DNA of 5,486 nucleotides from JBKJML01 sp046596415 (GTDB lineage: Bacteria > Actinomycetota > Thermoleophilia > Gaiellales > Gaiellaceae): the NCBI GenBank assembly GCA_046596415.1, contig JBKJML010000057.1:1-5486 (forward strand), read 5' to 3'. This document shows positions 1-4,774 of this stretch, in pieces. Position numbers and translations under genes: made by a program. Position 1 is the first letter of the stretch. Each line of letters opens with the position of its first letter. A model generated the notes under the pieces. That model was not told the origin of the DNA. It saw only the letters and a list, made by a program, of their open reading frames with translations, and did no database searches.

Positions 1-576
1 CTCGACCGCACGCACGCCTGCGATGTAGGCCAGCTTCGGCCCGGTCCCGAACCACTCGGGTGCAGGCAGCGTCTCGAGCACCGGCAGCCACATGACAACC
101 CCGGCCGTGAAGAACGCCGCGTGCTCCAGGCCATGGATCGCGTCGTTTCGCACGGCACCTTCGTAGAGCAGCGGCAGGTGCCAGAGGTAGAGGTTCGCCG
201 CCCAGAGCGGCAGCGCGACCGCCGGGTGGGCCAGCGCCCGCAGGCGCTCGACGATCGGCAGCGCCAGCACCGGCCGCAGCATCGGCCCCGAGAGGCCGGC
301 CAGGATGCAGAGCGGAGCGAGGTCGCCGATCAGGACGTGCTGAGTCATGTGGAAGCTGAAGAACTCCGTCTCGCCGAACGTCGCGATCGGGGAGGCGAAG
401 GCGACGAAGAGCAGCGCGATCCCCGTTGTGAAGAGGACGACGCGCCAGCGCGGCACCGGCCGCCCGGCCCGCCCCACCGTCCGCGCCCGCCGCCAGTAGA
501 GGAGCGCTCCGAGCGCCAGCGGGGCGAGCTGGAGTGGGTCGATCGTCCAGCTCGTGAGCAATGACGGCGCGTCCAC
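1..576 (-). CDS. CtaG-type cytochrome c oxidase assembly protein (C-terminal end beyond window)
   Basis: This is a multi-pass membrane protein of the caa3-type CtaG family, which helps assemble the copper-containing cytochrome c oxidase in the cytoplasmic membrane. I translated 192 codons of the minus strand without a stop; the rest lies past the left edge. Hydrophobic segments lie near residues 13-28, 46-64, 77-95, 119-135 and 152-168. Family-like landmarks are FHMTQHVLIGDLAP (75-88), with His76 and His80 in a helix, then NLYLWHLPLLYE (128-139) and HGLEHAAFF (148-156). These conserved histidines suit a copper-handling role, but that is family knowledge plus inference. The GTG start at 576 is chosen because an in-frame TAG lies just upstream (588-586) and a -10-like TAGAGT ends exactly 6 nt before it. 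It is divergent from the 603-1202 gene. The family call is fairly secure; which oxidase it serves cannot be seen here. Confidence 0.85.
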   Translation of the reverse strand, partial: MDAPSLLTSWTIDPLQLAPLALGALLYWRRARTVGRAGRPVPRWRVVLFTTGIALLFVAFASPIATFGETEFFSFHMTQHVLIGDLAPLCILAGLSGPMLRPVLALPIVERLRALAHPAVALPLWAANLYLWHLPLLYEGAVRNDAIHGLEHAAFFTAGVVMWLPVLETLPAPEWFGTGPKLAYIAGVRAVE

Positions 577-582
577 GTCCTC

Positions 583-588
583 ACTCTA
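583..588 (-). promoter_or_regulatory. Probable -10 box of the ctaG-like gene (leaderless start)
   Basis: On the minus strand the sequence reads TAGAGT, fitting the TAnnnT pattern of actinobacterial -10 boxes. It is followed by 6 nt (GAGGAC) and the GTG start at 576. The expected transcription start would therefore fall on or next to the start codon. I see no convincing -35 box. The GAGG in the 6-nt gap is too close to the GTG to be a normal ribosome binding site. It overlaps the oppositely oriented -10 box at 587-592. Confidence 0.5.
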
Positions 589-592
589 GAAT
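587..592 (+). promoter_or_regulatory. Probable -10 box of the 603-1202 gene
   Basis: TAGAAT fits TAnnnT and ends 10 nt before the GTG at 603, so the mRNA would have a leader of only a few bases or none. There is no Shine-Dalgarno between the box and the GTG. It shares bases 587-588 with the divergent -10 box on the other strand, and both boxes include part of the TCTAGA palindrome at 585-590. No good -35 box is visible; ATGACG at 561-566 would need an unusually long 20-bp spacer. Confidence 0.45.
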
Positions 593-602
593 CCGCCCAC
601 TC

Positions 603-1202
603 GTGCAGCTCTTCCACTACCACCTCGTGACCAGCAAGGTGCGGCAGGTCGAGGCTCGCTACATCGGCAAGCTCGCCTTCCACCTCGTCGCGAGACACGG
701 CCGGATCGCCGAGGAGTACCGGTCGTTCGAAGCGGGCCGCTCCTGGGAGGAGCTCGACCGGCTCGGGTTCAAGCTTCGGCTCTCGGAGCTCGAGCGGGGA
801 GCGATCAACCTCGTGGTGCAGCCGGGGCAATGGGAGGTGCCGCGGGTCGACCACCTCGGGGTGGCGCTCGACGACGACGAGTTCGACGAGGTGCTCGACC
901 GGGCGGTGAGCCGAGAGCTTCGCGTCCAGGCCCACGGCGGGCGACGCACGTTCATCTCGACGAACGCCGGCTACCGGCTCGAAGTGCACCGGCTCGACGA
1001 GCTGTTCGAGCAGCGTGACGAGCTGGCGCTCGGCGAGATCCACCTTCGCGCCGAAGACCCGGAGGTAAAGGCGGCAGCGCTCGCAGAGATCCTCGACGTG
1101 CCGTCCGACGGCGGCACCGTGACCGTCGGCCAGACCACCGTTCGCTTCCTGCCTGGCGGTCCTCCGGGCCGGCCGGAGCTCCAGGCCGAGCTCTTCGTCT
1201 GA
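603..1202 (+). CDS. Uncharacterised protein, VOC/glyoxalase-like
   Basis: This is a 199-residue soluble protein with no signal peptide or membrane segment. I do not recognise a named function. The middle part, DHLGVALDDDEFDEVL (83-98) followed by RRTFISTNAGYRLEVH (114-129), has the strand-helix-strand rhythm of a vicinal-oxygen-chelate module. His84 and Glu127 sit where VOC metal ligands often fall. The N-terminal part (FHYHLVTSKVRQVEARYIGKL, residues 4-24 without the last residue) looks like the start of another such half, and the C-terminal part (144-199) like a third, shorter strand-rich piece. I prefer GTG at 603 over the in-frame ATG at 561. The 14 extra residues are basic and disorder-like, they would overlap the divergent gene's start, and a -10 box lies between the two. 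The gene ends with TGA, 94 bp before purM. The fold is an inference from motif rhythm; the reaction and substrate are unknown. Confidence 0.7.
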   Translation: MQLFHYHLVTSKVRQVEARYIGKLAFHLVARHGRIAEEYRSFEAGRSWEELDRLGFKLRLSELERGAINLVVQPGQWEVPRVDHLGVALDDDEFDEVLDRAVSRELRVQAHGGRRTFISTNAGYRLEVHRLDELFEQRDELALGEIHLRAEDPEVKAAALAEILDVPSDGGTVTVGQTTVRFLPGGPPGRPELQAELFV

Positions 1203-1284
1203 CTTTCAGCGCGCGAAGATCTCTGAGAAGGCCGCTCCGCGGCTCAAGACCGTGCCACAAACCTGGCCCAGCCGCCGCACGGCG

Positions 1285-1290
1285 TAAACT
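1285..1290 (+). promoter_or_regulatory. Probable -10 box of the purMNH operon (leaderless start)
   Basis: TAAACT fits TAnnnT and is followed by exactly 6 nt (CGGCGA) before the GTG of purM at 1297, so the transcription start should coincide with the start codon. It lies in the 94-bp gap 1203-1296. No clear -35 box is found at 16-18 bp spacing, and I see no purine riboswitch or obvious PurR-type palindrome in the gap. A small GC dyad at 1231-1243 is the only other structure there. Confidence 0.5.
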
Positions 1291-1296
1291 CGGCGA

Positions 1297-2217
1297 GTGA
1301 AGGGAGAGCGGACGTACGCAGCGGCAGGGGTGTCGCTCGCGTCTGCCGGCGCGGTCGTCGAACGGCTTCGTGCGGCGGTCCTGTCCACGGCCACTCCCGG
1401 CGTGGCAGGCTCCTTCGGCGCCTTCGCCGGCCTCTTCGCACTCGACGACCGGCGCCTGCTCGCCGCCTCGACCGACGGGGTCGGCTCGAAGCTCGTGCTT
1501 GCCAGGCGAGCCGGCCGGTTGCGCTGGTGCGGCGCCGACCTCGCTGCACACTGCATCAACGACGTCCTGACGACGGGAGCCGAGCCGCTCTTCCTGATGG
1601 ACTACGTGGCCGCGAACCAGCTCGAGCTCGAACAGGTCGCAGAGCTCGTCGAGGGAGCCGCCGACGTCTGCCGTGCCGCCGGCTGCGCGATCCTCGGCGG
1701 CGAGACGGCCGAGCTGCCCGGGATCTACCGCGACGAGGAGCTCGACTTCGCGGGCACCTGCGTCGGCATCGTGGATCGCGACCGGCTTGTCGACGGCTCG
1801 CGCGTCGAGCCGGGGGATGTCGTGCTCGGCTTCCCCTCGGTCGGCATCCACTCAAACGGCTTCACCCTCGTCCGGCGCATCGTCGGCGAGGACGACTTCG
1901 ACGCCGATCTGCTGCTGCCACCGACTCGCCTCTACCTCGACGAGGTGCGCGCGCTCCAGGCCCGCGCCGACGTGCGTGCGTTGGCGCACGTGACCGGCGG
2001 CGGGATCATGGGCAACCTGCCGCGCGCGCTCCCCGAGGGAGCGCACGTCGAGATCGACTGGGACGCCTGGAAACGGCCGCCTGTCTTCGGCTGGCTGGCC
2101 GACCATGGGGTTGAGGAGGACGAAGCGCGCAGGGTCTTCAACCTCGGGATCGGCTACTGCGCCGTCGTGCCGGCGGCAGACGCCGCCAACGACCTCGTGA
2201 TCGGCCGGATCGCATGA
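1297..2217 (+). CDS. purM: Phosphoribosylformylglycinamidine cyclo-ligase (AIR synthetase)
   Basis: PurM closes formylglycinamidine ribonucleotide (FGAM) to aminoimidazole ribonucleotide (AIR) using ATP, step five of de novo purine synthesis in the cytoplasm. The 306-residue product shows the family signatures in order: YAAAGVSL near the N-terminus (7-14), STDGVGSKLVLA (58-69) of the nucleotide-binding region, GADLAAHCINDVLTTGAEPLF (residues 79-99, quoted in part), GGETAELPGIY (134-144), GIHSNGFTLVRRI (183-195), HVTGGGIMGNLPRALPEG (231-248) and FNLGIGYCAVVP (281-292). E. coli PurM is about 345 residues. This one aligns from its first residues but stops soon after the last strand (LVIGRIA), so the C-terminal tail is short. 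The start is GTG, 6 nt after a TAAACT box and with no Shine-Dalgarno. Its TGA overlaps the purN start as ATGA. The identification is secure. Confidence 0.97.
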   Translation: MKGERTYAAAGVSLASAGAVVERLRAAVLSTATPGVAGSFGAFAGLFALDDRRLLAASTDGVGSKLVLARRAGRLRWCGADLAAHCINDVLTTGAEPLFLMDYVAANQLELEQVAELVEGAADVCRAAGCAILGGETAELPGIYRDEELDFAGTCVGIVDRDRLVDGSRVEPGDVVLGFPSVGIHSNGFTLVRRIVGEDDFDADLLLPPTRLYLDEVRALQARADVRALAHVTGGGIMGNLPRALPEGAHVEIDWDAWKRPPVFGWLADHGVEEDEARRVFNLGIGYCAVVPAADAANDLVIGRIA

Positions 2218-2765
2218 TCGGAGTCCTCGTGAGCGGCCGCGGCACGAACCTCCAAGTGCTCCTCGACGACGACCTGCCGATCGCGGCGGTCGCCTCGAAC
2301 AGGCCGGGCGCGGGCGCGCTCGACCGAGCTCGCGACGCCGGCGTCGACGCCGCTGTCTTCGCGCTCGAGGACTTCCGCGACCGTGAGCAGCGCGACCTTG
2401 CGATGGCCGAGTTCCTCGCCGAACGCGGCGTCGAGCTCGTCGTTCTCGCCGGCTACATGCACCTGCTGACGCCACCGTTCCTCGACCGCTTCCCGGGCCG
2501 GATCGTGAACGTTCACCCGTCGCTGCTGCCGTCGTTCCCCGGCGCGCACGCTGTCGAGGACGCGCTGGCGCACGGCGTCAAGGTCACGGGCGTCACCGTT
2601 CACCTCGTCGACGAGGGGCTCGACAGCGGGCCGATCCTGTTCCAGGAGCCGGTGCGCGTCGAGGACGGCGACACGCCCGGCTCGCTCCATGCTCGCCTGC
2701 AGGCGGTCGAACATCGGCTGCTGCCGCAGGCAGTCAGGCTCCTGGTCGCGCAGGTGGCCCGATGA
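2214..2765 (+). CDS. purN: Phosphoribosylglycinamide formyltransferase (GAR transformylase), folate-dependent
   Basis: PurN transfers a formyl group from 10-formyltetrahydrofolate to GAR, making FGAR in purine synthesis. The 183-residue product has the phosphate loop SGRGTNLQ (7-14), VVLAGYMHLLTP (76-87), and the catalytic region VNVHPSLLPSFPG (98-110), followed by VTVHLVDEGLDSGPILFQ (127-144). Asn99, His101 and Asp137 match the catalytic Asn106, His108 and Asp144 of the E. coli enzyme, and His130 matches its His137. It is about 30 residues shorter than the E. coli protein, mainly at the C-terminus after LLPQAVRLL. No strong ribosome binding site precedes the ATG. The ATGA overlap with purM at 2214-2217 suggests translation by coupling. 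The folate enzyme is clearly indicated; the unrelated formate-dependent PurT (an ATP-grasp protein) is ruled out by sequence. Confidence 0.96.
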   Translation: MIGVLVSGRGTNLQVLLDDDLPIAAVASNRPGAGALDRARDAGVDAAVFALEDFRDREQRDLAMAEFLAERGVELVVLAGYMHLLTPPFLDRFPGRIVNVHPSLLPSFPGAHAVEDALAHGVKVTGVTVHLVDEGLDSGPILFQEPVRVEDGDTPGSLHARLQAVEHRLLPQAVRLLVAQVAR

Positions 2766-4294
2766 GGGCGCTCCTCTCGGTCTGGGACAAGACCGGCCTC
2801 GACACGCTTGCAAAGGGCCTGCACGAGCTCGGGTTCGAGCTCGTCGCGAGCGGCGGCACCGCGCAGTTCCTCGTCGAAGGCGGCCTACCGGTGACGCTCG
2901 TCGAGGACGTGACCGGCTTCCCCGAAATGCTCAGCGGGCGCGTCAAGACGCTCCACCCGAACATCCATGCCGGGATCCTTGTCCGGCGCGAGCGGGAGGA
3001 CGACGTCGGCGCGATCGCTGCCCAGGGGATCGAGCCGTTCGACCTCGTCTGTGTGAACCTCTACCCGTTCGAGGAGGTGGTCTCGCGGGGCGGCGTCGCC
3101 GAGGAGGAGATCGTCGAGATGATCGACGTCGGCGGGCCGTCGATGCTCCGTGCGGCAGCGAAGAACTTCGCCCACGTCGCGCCGCTCTGCCGGCCGACCC
3201 AGTACGAGCAGGTGCTCGCAGAACTACGCGAGCGCGGCTCGCTCTCGCGCGAGACGCGACGCGGGCTCGCCGCTCTGGCCTTCGCGACGAGTGCCGCCTA
3301 CGAGTCGGCGATCGCCGGCTGGTTCGGCGAGGTCGAGGCGTTCCCGGAGACGTTCGTGCCGGCCTTCACGAAGGTGACGGATCTCGCCTATGGCGAGAAT
3401 CCCCATCAGCGCGCGGCGCTCTATGCCGATCGCGGGGCGCGCACGCATCTCCTCTCCCGAGTCGACCAGCTGCACGGGCGTGAGCTCTCGTTCAACAACC
3501 TGAACGACCTGAACGCGGCCCGGCTCCTGTCGCGCGAGTTCACGCTGCCGACCTGCGTGATCGTCAAGCACGCCAACCCGTGCGGGGTCGCCGTCGGCGG
3601 GACGATCGCCGAGGCCTACGAGCAGGCACTCGCCTCGGATCCGCTGTCGGCCTACGGCGGTGTCGTCGTGCTGAATCGCCCCGTTCCGGCCGCGCTCGGA
3701 TCGCGGATCGCAGAACAGTTCGTCGAGGTGCTCTTCGCGCCGGGCTACGACGAGACCGCGCTCGAGGCGCTCGTCCAGAAGCCGGCGATCAGGATCCTCA
3801 ACGACACGGAGCGCCGTGCGGCCGACCCGGCCGAGCGGGAGCTCAAACGCGTGCTCGGCGGCCTGCTCGTGCAGGACCGGGACGCCGGCGTCGCCGACCG
3901 CGAGGGGATGGAGACCGTCTGTGGGGCGCCGTCGGAGGAGGCGTGGGGCGATCTCCTCTTTGCCTGGCGCGTCTGCAAGCACGTCGCGTCGAATGCGATC
4001 GTGATCGCGAGCGGGCTGCGCACGATCGGGATCGGCGCCGGGCAGATGAGCCGCGTCGACGCCGTGCGGATCGCGGTCGAGAAGGCAGCCGAGCACGGCC
4101 ACTCGCTCGCCGGCGCCGCCCTCGCTTCCGATGCGTTCTTCCCTTTTCCCGACGGCCCGCGGCTGGCGCTCGACGTGGGGGTCACCGCGCTGATCCAGCC
4201 GGGCGGCTCGAAGCGCGACCAGGACGTGATCGATGCGGTCGAGAAGGCCGGCGCCGCGATGGTGTTCACCGGGCGCCGGCACTTCCGGCACTAG
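2762..4294 (+). CDS. purH: Bifunctional AICAR transformylase / IMP cyclohydrolase
   Basis: PurH carries out the last two steps to IMP: formylation of AICAR with 10-formyltetrahydrofolate, then ring closure of FAICAR. The 510-residue protein is full length (E. coli has 529) and both domains are intact. The N-terminal IMP cyclohydrolase domain (about 1-195) shows RALLSVWDKTGL (2-13), ASGGTAQFL (29-37), TGFPEMLSGRVKTLHPNIHAG (starting at 51), VNLYPFEE (98-105) and DVGGPSMLRAAAKN (122-135). The transformylase domain (about 200-510) shows AYGENPHQRAALY (209-221), the catalytic Lys269-His270 in CVIVKHANPCGVA (265-277), LLVQDRDAG (368-376), SNAIVIASG (410-418), GIGAGQMSRVDA (423-434), ASDAFFPFPDG (455-465) and the family-typical end RHFRH. 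The start overlaps the purN stop as ATGA (2762-2765), with a weak AGGTGG at 2752-2757. It converges on the small 4300-4467 gene with a 5-bp gap. Confidence 0.98.
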   Translation: MRALLSVWDKTGLDTLAKGLHELGFELVASGGTAQFLVEGGLPVTLVEDVTGFPEMLSGRVKTLHPNIHAGILVRREREDDVGAIAAQGIEPFDLVCVNLYPFEEVVSRGGVAEEEIVEMIDVGGPSMLRAAAKNFAHVAPLCRPTQYEQVLAELRERGSLSRETRRGLAALAFATSAAYESAIAGWFGEVEAFPETFVPAFTKVTDLAYGENPHQRAALYADRGARTHLLSRVDQLHGRELSFNNLNDLNAARLLSREFTLPTCVIVKHANPCGVAVGGTIAEAYEQALASDPLSAYGGVVVLNRPVPAALGSRIAEQFVEVLFAPGYDETALEALVQKPAIRILNDTERRAADPAERELKRVLGGLLVQDRDAGVADREGMETVCGAPSEEAWGDLLFAWRVCKHVASNAIVIASGLRTIGIGAGQMSRVDAVRIAVEKAAEHGHSLAGAALASDAFFPFPDGPRLALDVGVTALIQPGGSKRDQDVIDAVEKAGAAMVFTGRRHFRH

Positions 4295-4303
4295 CGTCGC
4301 TAG
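4291..4303. other. 13-bp palindrome holding both convergent stop codons
   Basis: CTAGCGTCGCTAG is a perfect 6+1+6 inverted repeat. It contains the TAG of purH on the plus strand (4292-4294) and the TAG of the small gene on the minus strand (4302-4300). It is centred in the 5-bp gap between the two genes. There is no T tract on either side, so a classical intrinsic terminator is not supported. The GC-rich dyad GGGCCCGGCCC just to the right (4305-4315) is inside the small gene. Confidence 0.4.
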
Positions 4304-4467
4304 CGGGCCCGGCCCTTGCCGATGCCGAGGTCGTCGACGACGAACGAGGCCGCGAAGGCTGCCAGCCCGAGTGCGAGCATGTCGGAGTAGTTGCTGTCCG
4401 ACAGGACCGCGATCACGAACAGGGCTACGGCGACTATGAGCAGGATCGACCGAAGTCCGAGATTCAT
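4300..4467 (-). CDS. Small two-helix membrane protein (55 residues), function unknown
   Basis: The minus strand encodes a 55-residue protein beginning MNLGLRSILLIVAVALFV and ending GIGKGRAR, then TAG. Hydrophobic stretches at about 7-22 and 30-45 look like two membrane helices. They are joined by a short polar loop (SDSNYSD, 23-29) and followed by VVDDLGIGKGRAR, an acidic then basic tail. Evidence that it is real: an AGGAGG Shine-Dalgarno with 6-nt spacing to ATG, GC-rich third positions in roughly 87% of codons, and an end packed against the purH stop. I do not recognise a named family. By size and topology it could be a small helper or stress-related membrane peptide, but nothing here points to a partner. 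Its 5' side faces the 4468-4774 gap and the divergent cystathionine beta-synthase gene. A promoter is not evident. Confidence 0.75.
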   Translation of the reverse strand: MNLGLRSILLIVAVALFVIAVLSDSNYSDMLALGLAAFAASFVVDDLGIGKGRAR

Positions 4468-4473
4468 GCTGCT

Positions 4474-4481
4474 CCTCCTTT
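4474..4481 (-). promoter_or_regulatory. Strong Shine-Dalgarno of the small membrane protein gene
   Basis: On the minus strand AAAGGAGG is followed by AGCAGC and then ATG at 4467. The AGGAGG core to ATG spacing is 6 nt, close to ideal. It is the only strong ribosome binding site in the window and decides the start of the 55-codon gene. Confidence 0.8.
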
Positions 4482-4511
4482 GAGAACGTCAGCCGAATGG
4501 TGCCGACCGGC

Positions 4512-4601
4512 TTCGGACGACATGTCTCGCAACACCACCCTCGCGGCGCAAACGCATGTTCGAGCCGTTGAGCGAGTGCCAGGCACGAGACGGTGTCCGA
4601 A
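4512..4601. repeat. Interrupted dyad upstream of the small gene
   Basis: TTCGGAC (4512-4518) is complementary to GTCCGAA (4595-4601), and just inside them GTCTCG (4524-4529) is complementary to CGAGAC (4586-4591). A compact 11-bp palindrome, GTGCCAGGCAC, sits at 4576-4586. Read on the minus strand this lies in the region where the leader of the small membrane protein gene would be. It could be a folded leader or simply chance in GC-rich DNA. It matches no riboswitch class that I know. Confidence 0.25.
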
Positions 4602-4614
4602 CCGAACGTGGCGG

Positions 4615-4756
4615 TAGATGGTTGATGCCACGAGGTCGTCCGTCGCGAAGCGGACGGGCCGCACGGACGGCCGACAGGCCGTTCGTGCGGCCCGGGAGCG
4701 GCCCAGACACGCCGGATCACGCCACGAGCGCGCGAGATCGTGGCATCAACCATCTA
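4615..4756. repeat. 142-bp element with perfect 19-bp inverted terminal repeats (MITE-like)
   Basis: TAGATGGTTGATGCCACGA at 4615-4633 has an exact reverse complement at 4738-4756 (19 of 19). Pairing stops sharply on both sides. The outermost TA could be a target duplication as made by IS630/Tc1-type elements; in that case the element proper is 4617-4754 with 17-bp ends. There is no open frame for a transposase inside, so a mobile unit would be non-autonomous. Inside are an 18-bp hairpin (4655-4694), a smaller 6-bp hairpin (4637-4656, overlapping its foot by two bases) and a second copy of GCCACGAG (4721-4728). That copy can pair with the right arm instead of the left one. It lies between divergent genes and touches the promoter of the cystathionine beta-synthase gene. 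A structured regulatory RNA or DNA element is the main alternative to a MITE. Confidence 0.7.
4655..4694. repeat. 18-bp hairpin inside the inverted-repeat element
   Basis: The arms 4655-4672 and 4677-4694 are complementary at 17 of 18 positions around a 4-nt loop (GACA). The single exception would be a G-U pair in plus-strand RNA. The arms read CGGGCCGCACGGACGGCC and GGCCGTTCGTGCGGCCCG. No T tract follows on either strand, so it does not look like a standard terminator, though it would be a very stable stem in RNA. Confidence 0.65.
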
Positions 4757-4764
4757 GATAGGCT
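4755..4764 (+). promoter_or_regulatory. Probable -10 region of the cystathionine beta-synthase gene
   Basis: TAGATA (4755-4760) and the overlapping TAGGCT (4759-4764) are both -10-like, the second fitting TAnnnT. TAGGCT ends 10 nt before the ATG at 4775, which suggests a very short or absent leader; there is no Shine-Dalgarno. The first two bases, TA, are also the last two bases of the inverted-repeat element. The -35 position falls inside the element, where no good match is seen. Confidence 0.4.
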
Positions 4765-4774
4765 TGGCCCCCGC

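Noticed and set aside
121..564. A 147-codon plus-strand open frame at the left
   Set aside because: It is antisense to the ctaG-like gene, is extremely Arg/Glu/Gln-rich, and resembles no family.
561..602. ATG at 561 as the start of the VOC-like gene
   Set aside because: The added 14 residues are basic and not domain-like. The start would overlap the divergent gene by 16 bp, and it would put the likely -10 box inside the coding region. GTG 603 is preferred, but this is not proven.
1231..1243. GCCGC-TCC-GCGGC hairpin after the VOC-like gene as a terminator
   Set aside because: The stem is only 5 bp with a 3-nt loop and has no T tract; such dyads are common in GC-rich DNA.
1203..1296. Purine riboswitch or PurR-type operator ahead of purM
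   Set aside because: No conserved riboswitch core or convincing palindrome is present, and the -10 box position implies a leaderless mRNA with no space for a riboswitch.
952..1851. A 299-codon minus-strand open frame antisense to purM
   Set aside because: It is a shadow of purM codon periodicity, with low-complexity Arg-rich stretches and no domain.
4540..4590. A tRNA-like GTTCGAGCC at 4558-4566
   Set aside because: No matching T stem, acceptor stem or anticodon arm can be built around it.
4489..4710. Short minus-strand open frames (73 and 66 codons) covering the repeat element
   Set aside because: They have no ribosome binding site, read through the inverted repeats, and their Arg/Pro-rich products look non-coding.
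3224..4753. A 509-codon minus-strand open frame running antisense through purH into the gap
   Set aside because: It is antisense to a fully verified purH, its composition is Arg/Glu/Asp/His-rich as expected of a GC-rich shadow frame, it shows no recognisable domain, and it overlaps the well-supported small gene in another frame.
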